A DNA stretch of 64,000 bases from Clostridia bacterium. GTDB taxonomy: Bacteria > Bacillota > Clostridia > Lachnospirales > Lachnospiraceae. Below the pieces are notes generated by a model. That model had not been told where the DNA came from. It worked only from the letters and a program-made list of their open reading frames with translations, and made no database searches. Of this stretch, positions 51,682-59,064 are shown piece after piece. Every line of letters begins with the position of its first letter. The stretch's first letter is position 1. The position numbers were made by a program, and so were the translations under genes. The stretch covers positions 175,393 through 239,392 of the forward strand of contig CAJTIM010000004.1 in assembly GCA_910576325.1 (NCBI GenBank). The letters run 5' to 3'.

Positions 51682-53022
51682 TCATTTAGTGCGAAGCCCT
51701 TCCTGAAACAGGAGCCTTCGGAAAATATGCTTGTAGTCGTTCAGCCGCAGGAAGCCGTAGATCCCTTTTTTCTGTGCCAGGCGGAACAGATCCATCACCA
51801 GGCGGAAATATTCCAGGTAAAAGCAAAAGCGGCTCAGATGCACCGGCGGCACCACCAGATGCATAAAATCCCATTTCTCCGGGTCTGCGGTAAGCAGGCG
51901 CTTTTCGTACTGCCGGTAGAGAGCAGTTCCGGGAATGGGCGTAAATATGGAAATCCCCGTATAGGCAAGGTCCATGCTGCGGATAAACCGGCGCAGATTC
52001 CGAAAATCCTTCCGGCGAAAGCGGATATCCACAATAAACAGGCCCACCGGATGAATGGACAGTTCACGGAGAAGGCGGATGCAGGCGCAGTTGACATTGA
52101 GGGAGGTTCCCTTGGCATAGCTGTCAAGCTGCCGGTTGCTGACGGCCTCCAGGCCGACCATCACATATTTAAGGCCGATGCCGGCCAGAGCCTTCATAAG
52201 CTCCTGATTTTCCGTGATAAAATCGGCCCTGCCATAACAGATAAAGGTTTTATGAATGTTATGGCTGCGGATAAGGGCGATAAACTCCCAAAGCCGATCC
52301 GCGTCGTAAAGAAAATCGTCGTCCACGATCTGAATGTTGGGGCTTGCTATCCCCCTGATCTCTTCTATGACAAGGGAAAGGTCCCTCTGACAGTACGTTC
52401 CTTTGTTCAGAGTCCTTCCGTAGCAGAAGGAACAGTGATGGGGGCAGGAGGCACTGGTTTTTAAGAGAGCCACAGGGTGAACATCCAGATAACGGTACTG
52501 GGTGAGATAGCGTTCCATATGGCTCCGGTCGGGAATGGGAAGCCGGTTGATGTCAAAGGCTTCCATAGGATTCATTTTCCATCCCTCACAGGTATCATAG
52601 CAGAGACCGTCGATATTTTCAAAGGGTTTTTGCTGCAGCACATCTAAAATAGCATAGATATTGTCAGAACGGCAGATAAAATCGATATCGGGTTCAAAAA
52701 AGTGCTGAGGATTCTGCTGTGCGTGGGAGCCGCCTACCAGGGTGAGAATACTCGGGTCAAAAGCTTTTGTCCGCTTTGCATAATCCTTGATTCGGTTTTC
52801 CTGTGTGATGTATCCGGTTACTGCGACGGCTGCGGGGTGATATTTTGCAAGCAGTTCTTCAAAGGTATGCGGGTCCGCAGCGGCTTCATAGAGATAACAG
52901 GGGATCTCGGCCTCACGGAGCATGGCCGAGATGTACTCCAGTTCCAGAGGTTCCGTGCGCAGAGCCATATCCAGGGAAAATCCGCTGTCCGCAGGTTCCG
53001 GTTTTACAAGTAGTATCATCAT
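51682..53022 (-). CDS. B12-binding-domain radical SAM protein
   Basis: About 446 residues. The N-terminal ~150 residues look like a cobalamin-binding Rossmann domain; the radical SAM cluster motif is CPHHCSFC near residue 200. Such enzymes do methylations or rearrangements by S-adenosylmethionine cleavage. Starts 53022 or 53019 (two adjacent ATGs) lack a clear ribosome site; a promoter at 53129-53157 lies inside the longer frame and supports the short start. Substrate unknown. Confidence 0.8.
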   Translation of the reverse strand: MMILLVKPEPADSGFSLDMALRTEPLELEYISAMLREAEIPCYLYEAAADPHTFEELLAKYHPAAVAVTGYITQENRIKDYAKRTKAFDPSILTLVGGSHAQQNPQHFFEPDIDFICRSDNIYAILDVLQQKPFENIDGLCYDTCEGWKMNPMEAFDINRLPIPDRSHMERYLTQYRYLDVHPVALLKTSASCPHHCSFCYGRTLNKGTYCQRDLSLVIEEIRGIASPNIQIVDDDFLYDADRLWEFIALIRSHNIHKTFICYGRADFITENQELMKALAGIGLKYVMVGLEAVSNRQLDSYAKGTSLNVNCACIRLLRELSIHPVGLFIVDIRFRRKDFRNLRRFIRSMDLAYTGISIFTPIPGTALYRQYEKRLLTADPEKWDFMHLVVPPVHLSRFCFYLEYFRLVMDLFRLAQKKGIYGFLRLNDYKHIFRRLLFQEGLRTK

Positions 53023-53128
53023 GATTTGTTTTTGCGCCCGCAGGAATTGCTTTGCTGACTGATGCGGGGGTATCTTGTTATGAACTCCTGATTTTAGGGT
53101 GGTAAAAAAATGATTCGTTATTATCTCT

Positions 53129-53157
53129 ATTATATGGTAAAATGAATCAGAAAGCAA
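53129..53157 (-). promoter_or_regulatory. Promoter of the radical SAM gene
   Basis: Minus strand TTGCTT (53152-53157) and TATAAT (53129-53134) with a 17-bp spacer, leaving a leader of about 100 nt before the probable start codon. Confidence 0.65.
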
Positions 53158-53175
53158 TGATTATAGGAGGGGAAA

Positions 53176-53892
53176 ATGAAAATGAAATATTTATATATTC
53201 TGCTTTTGTACCTTCCTTCCGGTTTTGGGAGGCTGACGCAGCGGATGACCCATTACAAATATACCCATGTGGCTTTGTCACTGGATGATCGCTATGAGCA
53301 TTTTTATGCGTTTTCCAGATTGCGGGCCAAGACACCGCCGATTTCGGGGTATATTGAGGAAAAGCGGATTTATTATACTCTGGGGGAAAATGTGCCTATT
53401 TATACAAAGATTTTTAAGGTGCCGGTTTCGGAAAAGGGATATGAGAGGGTGAAACGGTGGCTTGGGAAGGTCCGCAGAGATCCGGAGATTATGTACAATC
53501 TCATCAATATGCTGCTTCTGCCCTGGTTCGGCGGGCATCCGGTTTATAAGGCGTATAACTGCGGAGAGTTTATTGCCAAGGCTCTGAAGCAGGCCGGGGT
53601 GAAGCTGGATATGCCTTACTATAAGTATATGCCGAAGGATTTTGACCGGCTCCTTGGGGAGTATGCGATTTTTGAGGGGACTTTGGATAATCGGAGCAGA
53701 GAAGGGAGCGGGGATGATTTTTTCCGGGAAACGGGGCGTTTGGAGTATGTGTGCAAGACGGCTTATATTGTGAAGGAGCTTTTGTACAGGCAGCTTACGG
53801 GACATGCATCCAAAGGATTCCGGCCGGAGAAGGTGCGGTTTGTGTGGGATGCTGCGGAAGCGGAGAACAATAAAATAACTTTTGGTACATAA
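53176..53892 (+). CDS. Permuted papain-fold (YiiX/NlpC-P60-like) protein
   Basis: 238 residues. A histidine in YTHVALSLDD near residue 30 comes before a cysteine in AYNCGEFIAKALKQAG near residue 128, the His-before-Cys order of circularly permuted papain-like hydrolases (YiiX/YebB group). No clear signal peptide; the N-terminus is hydrophobic. It could be an amidase or thioesterase; substrate unknown. AGGAGG precedes ATG 53176, with a second ATG two codons later. Confidence 0.6.
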   Translation: MKMKYLYILLLYLPSGFGRLTQRMTHYKYTHVALSLDDRYEHFYAFSRLRAKTPPISGYIEEKRIYYTLGENVPIYTKIFKVPVSEKGYERVKRWLGKVRRDPEIMYNLINMLLLPWFGGHPVYKAYNCGEFIAKALKQAGVKLDMPYYKYMPKDFDRLLGEYAIFEGTLDNRSREGSGDDFFRETGRLEYVCKTAYIVKELLYRQLTGHASKGFRPEKVRFVWDAAEAENNKITFGT

Positions 53893-53983
53893 ATGAATTT
53901 ATAGGCGCATGAATTTGAAACGCGGCGTTATTTCATGAGGATGTACCGGAAATGATAACAGGGAACTGGAATAGGAGAATAAG

Positions 53984-54748
53984 ATGAACAAGGTTTGTGT
54001 TAGAAATGTGGTAATTGGTGAGGGAATGCCGAAGATCTGCGCGCCGGCGGCGGGGCGGAGCAGGGAGGAGATTTTGTTTCAGGTAAAGAAGCTTCGGGAG
54101 GCCGGGCCGGATCTGGCGGAGTGGCGGGCCGACTGGTTTGAGGGGACGGCGGATAAGGCTCAGCTTCGGGAGATAATGGGGCTTTTGCGGAAGGAGTTAG
54201 GGGAGATGCCCTTGCTTGTTACCTTTCGGACGAAGCAGGAAGGCGGAGAGCGGGAAATTTCTGCGGAGGATTATGAGGAATTTCTCGGAGAGGTTCTCGC
54301 ATCGGGCCAGGCGGATTTGATTGATGTGGAGTTGTTTATGGGAACAGAGCTTTTGGAGAGGACAGTGGAAAAGGCTCATGCAAAAGGGGTGAAGGTTGTG
54401 GCCTCCAGTCATGATTTTGAGAAAACGCCGAATGTGGGAGAGATGGTTGACCGCCTGTGTAGGATGCAGAAGGCAGGGGCCGATCTTTTGAAGATAGCGG
54501 TGATGCCCTGCGATCCGGGCGATGTGCTGACGCTCCTGGCGGCCACCTGGCAGATGAAGGAGTGTTATGCCGCTCAGCCGGTGATTACGATGGCGATGGG
54601 GGGAAGCGGCGTTGTGAGCCGGATGGCAGGGGAGATCTTTGGATCGGCGCTGACCTTTGGATCGGCAGGACAGGCTTCCGCGCCGGGGCAGGTGGATGTT
54701 GGGGAGCTTAAGGGGGTGCTTCGGCTGCTGCATGAAAATCTTTCTTAA
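53984..54748 (+). CDS. aroD: Type I 3-dehydroquinate dehydratase
   Basis: 254 residues, class I enzyme of the shikimate pathway forming 3-dehydroshikimate via a Schiff base. Catalytic His143 (SSHDF) and Lys170 (LLKIAVMP) are at the positions known from enterobacterial AroD, and EWRAD and QPVITMAMG are typical. AGGAGA precedes ATG. No other aromatic pathway genes are nearby, so it may serve quinate/shikimate use or be a scattered pathway gene. Confidence 0.93.
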   Translation: MNKVCVRNVVIGEGMPKICAPAAGRSREEILFQVKKLREAGPDLAEWRADWFEGTADKAQLREIMGLLRKELGEMPLLVTFRTKQEGGEREISAEDYEEFLGEVLASGQADLIDVELFMGTELLERTVEKAHAKGVKVVASSHDFEKTPNVGEMVDRLCRMQKAGADLLKIAVMPCDPGDVLTLLAATWQMKECYAAQPVITMAMGGSGVVSRMAGEIFGSALTFGSAGQASAPGQVDVGELKGVLRLLHENLS

Positions 54749-54825
54749 AAACAGATGGGTGGTCTGCCAATCACGGAAGAGACCGGCAGAACATCAATGG
54801 AATACAGGAAGGGAGGGTATTACAT

Positions 54826-57171
54826 ATGGATACAAAATCAAAACAGGTTTTTATCAGCTATCATACTGAGACGGGAAAGGATGCCGTAAGGACGATATGC
54901 GCGGCCTTGGAGGGAGCGGGGATTTCCTGCTGGTATGCGCCTCGGAACGTAGGCGCCAATTATGCGCAGTCCATTGTGGAGGCGATTCGGGAATGCAGGG
55001 TGTTTTTACTGGTACTCAATGAGGGGTCCAATGTTTCCGCCCATGTGCTCAATGAGATCAACTGTGCTTTTGACCGCTTCAAGGCCCATGAGGATATTAC
55101 ACTGCTGCCTTTCCGCATAGACCAATGCGCGCTCAGTGATGATATTTATTATTATCTGGGGCGTATTCACATTATGGACGGTGTTCTGCCGCCGGAGCTT
55201 CTGCGTGTTCAGGAACTGGTGGATCGGGTGTCGCGGCTGTTGGGACAGGAGCCGTCGCGGAAGATTTCCGTGCCTGTCACCGGAGATGAGAAAAAGACTG
55301 CTTCCTACCGTATTGTGGGAACTGTTGTTTATCCGGATCGTCATTTTGTAGGGCGCGAAGAGGAAATGGAAGCTATCCGCACCCATCTGTCAGGAGGAGA
55401 AAATAAGCTGTTTCTGGTGGGAATGGGCGGCATCGGAAAAAGTGAAATTGCACGGATGTATCTCAAACGCTACTCCGGGGATTATGACGTGGTATTGTGG
55501 CTGTCCTTTGAGGAAAGCCTGCGCCGCACCTTTTTAAGTGATGCCGCGGTCCCGATCCGGGGGTTGAGCCGGGCCGATTATCCGGAGGATTCGGATGAGG
55601 AATACTGGAAGCGCAAGCTCCGCATTTTGAAGGAAATTGCAGATGAGCGCGTACTTTTGGTGGTGGACAATTTTGATGTACCGGATGATCCGGACCTGGA
55701 GGAGTTCACCGGAGGTGCGTATGCCGTGATTTTCACCACCCGCTGTCATCAGGATGCGGGCCGTCTGCCCGAAGTAGAGGTGCAGTCCGTTACCAATCAT
55801 TCCGAGCTGCTTGCGATGTTCCGGGCGGAGTATACCCGGGGACTGAATCCGTCAGGGGAGGCTTGTGTGGATGAAATCCTGGAGCAGTTAGACGGCCATC
55901 CCTTAAGTATCCGCCTGGTGGCCTCCGCCATGCAGAGCCGGCGTATTTCGCCTGAAAAAATGAATGAGCTTTTGAAGAACGGCGCATCGGTGATGGCTGA
56001 ACAGAATGCAAAGGCCGCCGATTTGATTTTCGGCCGTCTGCGGCAGGTTTTTCAATTGTCCACCTTGAGTGAAGAAGAGCAGTATTTGCTTAAAAATCTC
56101 TCATTGGTATCTCTGCGGGGGATTCCGGTGGAGACTTTGTATGACTGGTGCGAAATGGATGATTTTGATCTGATAGACGATCTAATCCGCCGAAGCTGGG
56201 TAATTCACGATCCGGTGACGGACGAGGTACACCTTCATCCCCTGGTATCGGATCTGATGGCAGAGGAATTGGAGAGAGATCCCATGTGCTGTGAAAGGTT
56301 TCTGAACAGCCTGGTAAAAGCTTCCGAGGGCGTCTATAATACCACTTATGAATACAAGCAGTGGCTGTTTGACCTGGCGGCCAGCGCTTATGTGCGTCTG
56401 CCGGCGGCCCATACGCTGCGGGGGCTTACGCTGCTGTCCAGAGGTATGATGCTGCATCATATGTCTCTGTACCAGGATGCAATTCCCTATTTTCGGAAAG
56501 CTATTCCTCAGACGGAAGATCTGCACCGGCGGCTGGATGCCTACAATCGGATAGCCCAGTGTTGTCAGCTCAGCGGAGATTATGCAGGGTGCAGGGATAC
56601 GGCGTTGGAGGCTTTGACGCTGATTGAAAAGCCTGTGCCGGCGGATTTGATAGCTTTCTACACTATGATATTGTCGCGGCTGGACGAAGCTTACCGGGAG
56701 TTAGGCGATTATGATGCAGCCATTTCCTATGCAAAGCAGACAATCGAGTACGAAAAATTCCTTCCCGATTACGATCATGGATGGCCGGAATACCATCTGG
56801 CACGTGCTTTGTATATGCGGGGGGACCTGGAGGAAAGCGAGAGGGTACTGGAAGAGGCATTCGAGGCATTCCGCAGAGTGGGCGGCGTGTGGGCCGTAAG
56901 CCTGGGGTCTGATTTTCTCGGACAGATCAAGATGGCTCAGGGGCAGCTTGACGAGGCATTGGAAATAAGCCTTAAGGCATGGGAGGAGCTTCTTCCTCAG
57001 CTCGGCCCGGAGCATGCGGATATGGCCAACAGTCTGCACTGGCGCGGGAATATTTACCGTGCTATGGGGGACATGGAAAAGGCCAGGGGATGTTATACGC
57101 AGGCGGCGGAGATTTACCGCAAGCTTAATTGTCCGGTACAGGCGAAGACGATTCTTGCTTTGGCGGAATAG
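54826..57171 (+). CDS. TIR/NB-ARC/TPR protein (NLR-like immune receptor)
   Basis: 781 residues. TIR domain (5-140) starting VFISYHTE with the likely NADase Glu77 (SAHVLNE). NB-ARC STAND ATPase: P-loop GMGGIGKSE (199-207), Walker B VLLVVDNFD (276-284), FTTR (303-306), GHPLS (357-361), and an MHD-like HLHPLV near 470. The C-terminal ~290 residues are TPR repeats for ligand sensing. The layout matches bacterial TIR-STAND antiphage proteins that oligomerise and deplete NAD on infection. GGGAGG precedes ATG. No partner gene is evident. Confidence 0.87.
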   Translation: MDTKSKQVFISYHTETGKDAVRTICAALEGAGISCWYAPRNVGANYAQSIVEAIRECRVFLLVLNEGSNVSAHVLNEINCAFDRFKAHEDITLLPFRIDQCALSDDIYYYLGRIHIMDGVLPPELLRVQELVDRVSRLLGQEPSRKISVPVTGDEKKTASYRIVGTVVYPDRHFVGREEEMEAIRTHLSGGENKLFLVGMGGIGKSEIARMYLKRYSGDYDVVLWLSFEESLRRTFLSDAAVPIRGLSRADYPEDSDEEYWKRKLRILKEIADERVLLVVDNFDVPDDPDLEEFTGGAYAVIFTTRCHQDAGRLPEVEVQSVTNHSELLAMFRAEYTRGLNPSGEACVDEILEQLDGHPLSIRLVASAMQSRRISPEKMNELLKNGASVMAEQNAKAADLIFGRLRQVFQLSTLSEEEQYLLKNLSLVSLRGIPVETLYDWCEMDDFDLIDDLIRRSWVIHDPVTDEVHLHPLVSDLMAEELERDPMCCERFLNSLVKASEGVYNTTYEYKQWLFDLAASAYVRLPAAHTLRGLTLLSRGMMLHHMSLYQDAIPYFRKAIPQTEDLHRRLDAYNRIAQCCQLSGDYAGCRDTALEALTLIEKPVPADLIAFYTMILSRLDEAYRELGDYDAAISYAKQTIEYEKFLPDYDHGWPEYHLARALYMRGDLEESERVLEEAFEAFRRVGGVWAVSLGSDFLGQIKMAQGQLDEALEISLKAWEELLPQLGPEHADMANSLHWRGNIYRAMGDMEKARGCYTQAAEIYRKLNCPVQAKTILALAE

Positions 57172-57362
57172 GCAGGCGGGAATATCCGGAGGGATAAACA
57201 TAGGGAACTGATACATATGTTGAAGCTTAAAGCGCATAAATTGTAATAATAATAGGGAGTAAGCCTGAATGCGGTGTTGGGAGTCTTTATTATCCCTTAT
57301 AGGCTCGAATATTTTCATGAGCTATATCAGGAATACTTCGTGCAGAATATGCGGAGAGCTTT

Positions 57363-57776
57363 ATGGAAAATGCCAAACTGGAAAATATGCTGAACCTGGC
57401 CCTGGATGCTACGGTGCGGGAGCGGGAAAAATCTCTGAATCTGGATGTGGGCTATGATTGGCAGGAACGGACCTGGGAGCTGATTGTAAAGTATCATGGG
57501 GACTTAAGCTCATTGAGGGCGGAGGGGATACAGGTGGTGGAGCTGATGAACGAGTACGCCATTTTAACTGTTCCCGAATCTCTGATAGAACGGCTGGCAG
57601 ATGTGATTGAGATTGAATATATTGAGAAACCAAAGAGGCTGTTTTTCTCTGTGAATCAGGGGAAGGCGGCCTCCTGCATTACGGGGGTGCAGAATGCCAG
57701 GTATGATTTGTTTGGGGATGGGATATTAATTGCCTGCCTGGATTCCGGGGAACCTGTTATTATAATGTCAGGTTAG
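57363..57776 (+). pseudogene. Truncated S8 (subtilisin-like) protease
   Basis: 137 codons matching the N-terminal prodomain region of clostridial S8 peptidases, ending just after the first catalytic motif (DGILIACLDSG, Asp of the triad). The His and Ser motifs are absent: the frame becomes EPVIIMSG and stops. Full family members are about 550 residues. The break near 57750 coincides with two short hairpins and the start of the accessory island, so a rearrangement is likely. Confidence 0.75.
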
Positions 57777-57802
57777 CAAAAACCCAATAAAATCTAGGGT
57801 TT
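57751..57802. repeat. Two short hairpins at the protease break point
   Basis: AACCTG / CAGGTT (57751-57756, 57769-57774) and AAACCC / GGGTTT (about 57779-57802). They sit exactly where the protease homology ends and may mark a recombination junction or an insertion-sequence end; no transposase is seen. Confidence 0.45.
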
Positions 57803-57804
57803 CC

Positions 57805-57977
57805 GCTGATTTAGTCCTACGGAAAAAGCCGGTTTGGATGGTTATTTTCAGTTAGGACGGGCCCGTTTTATCATAGGAATAACAAATTTTGCATTTATTT
57901 AACATGCGGTGGATAGATTATATACATCCGGCTTTTATGTTTAAAAACTGAATATTGTGATTTAGGACTAAATTAGC
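57805..57977. repeat. MITE-like element with 15-bp terminal inverted repeats
   Basis: GCTGATTTAGTCCTA (57805-57819) and TAGGACTAAATTAGC (57963-57977) pair with one mismatch, and inner AAAAGCCGG / CCGGCTTTT continue the fold. 173 bp, AT-rich, no gene. No target-site duplication could be fixed by eye. The stretch to about 58080 contains nothing else recognisable. Confidence 0.55.
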
Positions 57978-58081
57978 TTTCGGCCAAAGTATTGGCAGCA
58001 GTATTTGTTGTTCTTTGGAGCGCTGACTTGGTCCTTTTTTCACCTGGAAAAGGAGCAGTATTAGAACATTGGATGTTTTGA

Positions 58082-58110
58082 TTGACATATTTTTATACTC
58101 GTTGTAATAT
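58082..58110 (+). promoter_or_regulatory. Promoter of the small RNA-like unit
   Basis: TTGACA (58082-58087) and TAATAT (58105-58110) with a 17-bp spacer, upstream of the structured stretch 58117-58289. Confidence 0.75.
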
Positions 58111-58116
58111 AATAGT

Positions 58117-58289
58117 AGCGACGGGCAACTTGAGTGTCGGTCAAAGCGTTGACATAAGGTGTTGTGCCAGAGGGCAGTGCCTTACGAGCTTTGAATGGGT
58201 TTGGCGTTTACCGCATTCTGGCTAGACTGCATGAACAGTTGAAAGAAAACGTCAGAAAAGCTCTGCGAAAGCAGGGCTTTTCTTCTTTT
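58117..58289 (+). ncRNA. Candidate structured RNA ahead of the PBECR4 gene
   Basis: About 170 nt between a strong promoter and a Rho-independent terminator, with no coding frame. Possible stems: CGAC/GTCG (58119, 58136), GTCAA-AGCG-TTGAC (58140-58153), and AAGG..TGCC-AGAG-GGCA..CCTT (58156-58183). The class is not recognised. It could be a leader/attenuator of the nuclease-family gene or an RNA antitoxin-like unit; no tandem repeats are seen. Confidence 0.5.
58256..58289 (+). terminator. Terminator between the RNA unit and the PBECR4 gene
   Basis: AAAAGCTCTGC / GCAGGGCTTTT with a GAAA tetraloop, one wobble pair, then CTTCTTTTC. The nuclease-family gene starts 23 bp later. Confidence 0.88.
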
Positions 58290-58311
58290 CAAAAAGAAAG
58301 AGGTAAGTTAG

Positions 58312-58887
58312 ATGCGTAATGTGTATGATTGCGTCGAGGCTTTTGGAAAATTGTTAGATAAGGAATATCATTTGGTATTAGGTCGGAAAAATATATCTGT
58401 TTCGCTGCAGATAAATTTTGATAAGAAAGAATGCTTCCACTTAATGGGACTTCAATATCTGACTGATAGACCTGAACTAGTCCGTGACAGAGAAAAAATA
58501 TTTGATGCAATAAGCAGACATCAAATAACGGCAGAACATCTACAATCATCTGATCTGTATTATAAGATCGCAGATAGAGTAGATATGCTGCCATTGCTAG
58601 AAAGCATGCTTGACAGTAATGATACAATTTTTAAGTATAATCGAAAACGTAATATTTATTCGGTTATTAAAGCAGATTATATTATGAAAAATAAAATGGA
58701 AGAAAGAGATGTTTTCTTATTTTTGGCACAGAATGGGGAGGGAGGAAAATATTTCTGCAGATCATTTTTCCCGGAAAATAAAATGGATTATACGAAGAAT
58801 CAGGCATCATGGACTTTACTGTATAAAAAGAAAATCACTCTTTCAACAGGAAAAGAAGAAATATTGTATGATAGATTAAGAAAATGA
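58312..58887 (+). CDS. PBECR4-domain protein (putative nuclease toxin family)
   Basis: 191 residues resembling the PBECR4 family (Barnase/EndoU/colicin E5/RelE-like fold): LGRKNISV, FHLMGLQYLTD near residue 47, IRSFFPENK-type SFFPENKMDYTKNQ near 150, and LSTGKEE. Family members are predicted RNases of polymorphic toxins and phage. Here it stands alone, with GAGGTAAG before ATG, behind a terminator-ended RNA unit and before an Rhs cassette. AT-rich. It could be an orphan toxin module or a displaced Rhs tip; catalysis is not shown. Confidence 0.65.
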   Translation: MRNVYDCVEAFGKLLDKEYHLVLGRKNISVSLQINFDKKECFHLMGLQYLTDRPELVRDREKIFDAISRHQITAEHLQSSDLYYKIADRVDMLPLLESMLDSNDTIFKYNRKRNIYSVIKADYIMKNKMEERDVFLFLAQNGEGGKYFCRSFFPENKMDYTKNQASWTLLYKKKITLSTGKEEILYDRLRK

Positions 58888-58908
58888 ATCAAATATATTA
58901 AAAATAAC

Positions 58909-58947
58909 AGCATCCAGGCCATAGACGGTTTGGGTGCTATTTTTTTG
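58909..58947 (+). terminator. Terminator after the PBECR4 gene
   Basis: AGCATCCA / TGGGTGCT, 8-bp stem with one wobble, then TATTTTTTT. It separates the nuclease-family gene from the Rhs cassette. Confidence 0.85.
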
Positions 58948-59064
58948 CCAAGAAAGGGGGAGGTGATTGGACATCAAAAAGGTGGATGAAAAGCCTATGG
59001 TGCTCCACACAAAGATGCAAAGTCCGCATCCTATGTCTACAATGGCACGGGCGAGTTAATCGAG

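Noticed and set aside
57750..58080. Insertion sequence with transposase
   Set aside because: Terminal inverted repeats are present but no open frame of transposase type exists in the stretch.
58312..58887. ToxN-type type III toxin
   Set aside because: The protein matches the PBECR4 pattern and not ToxN/CptN/TenpN, and the upstream RNA has no tandem repeats.
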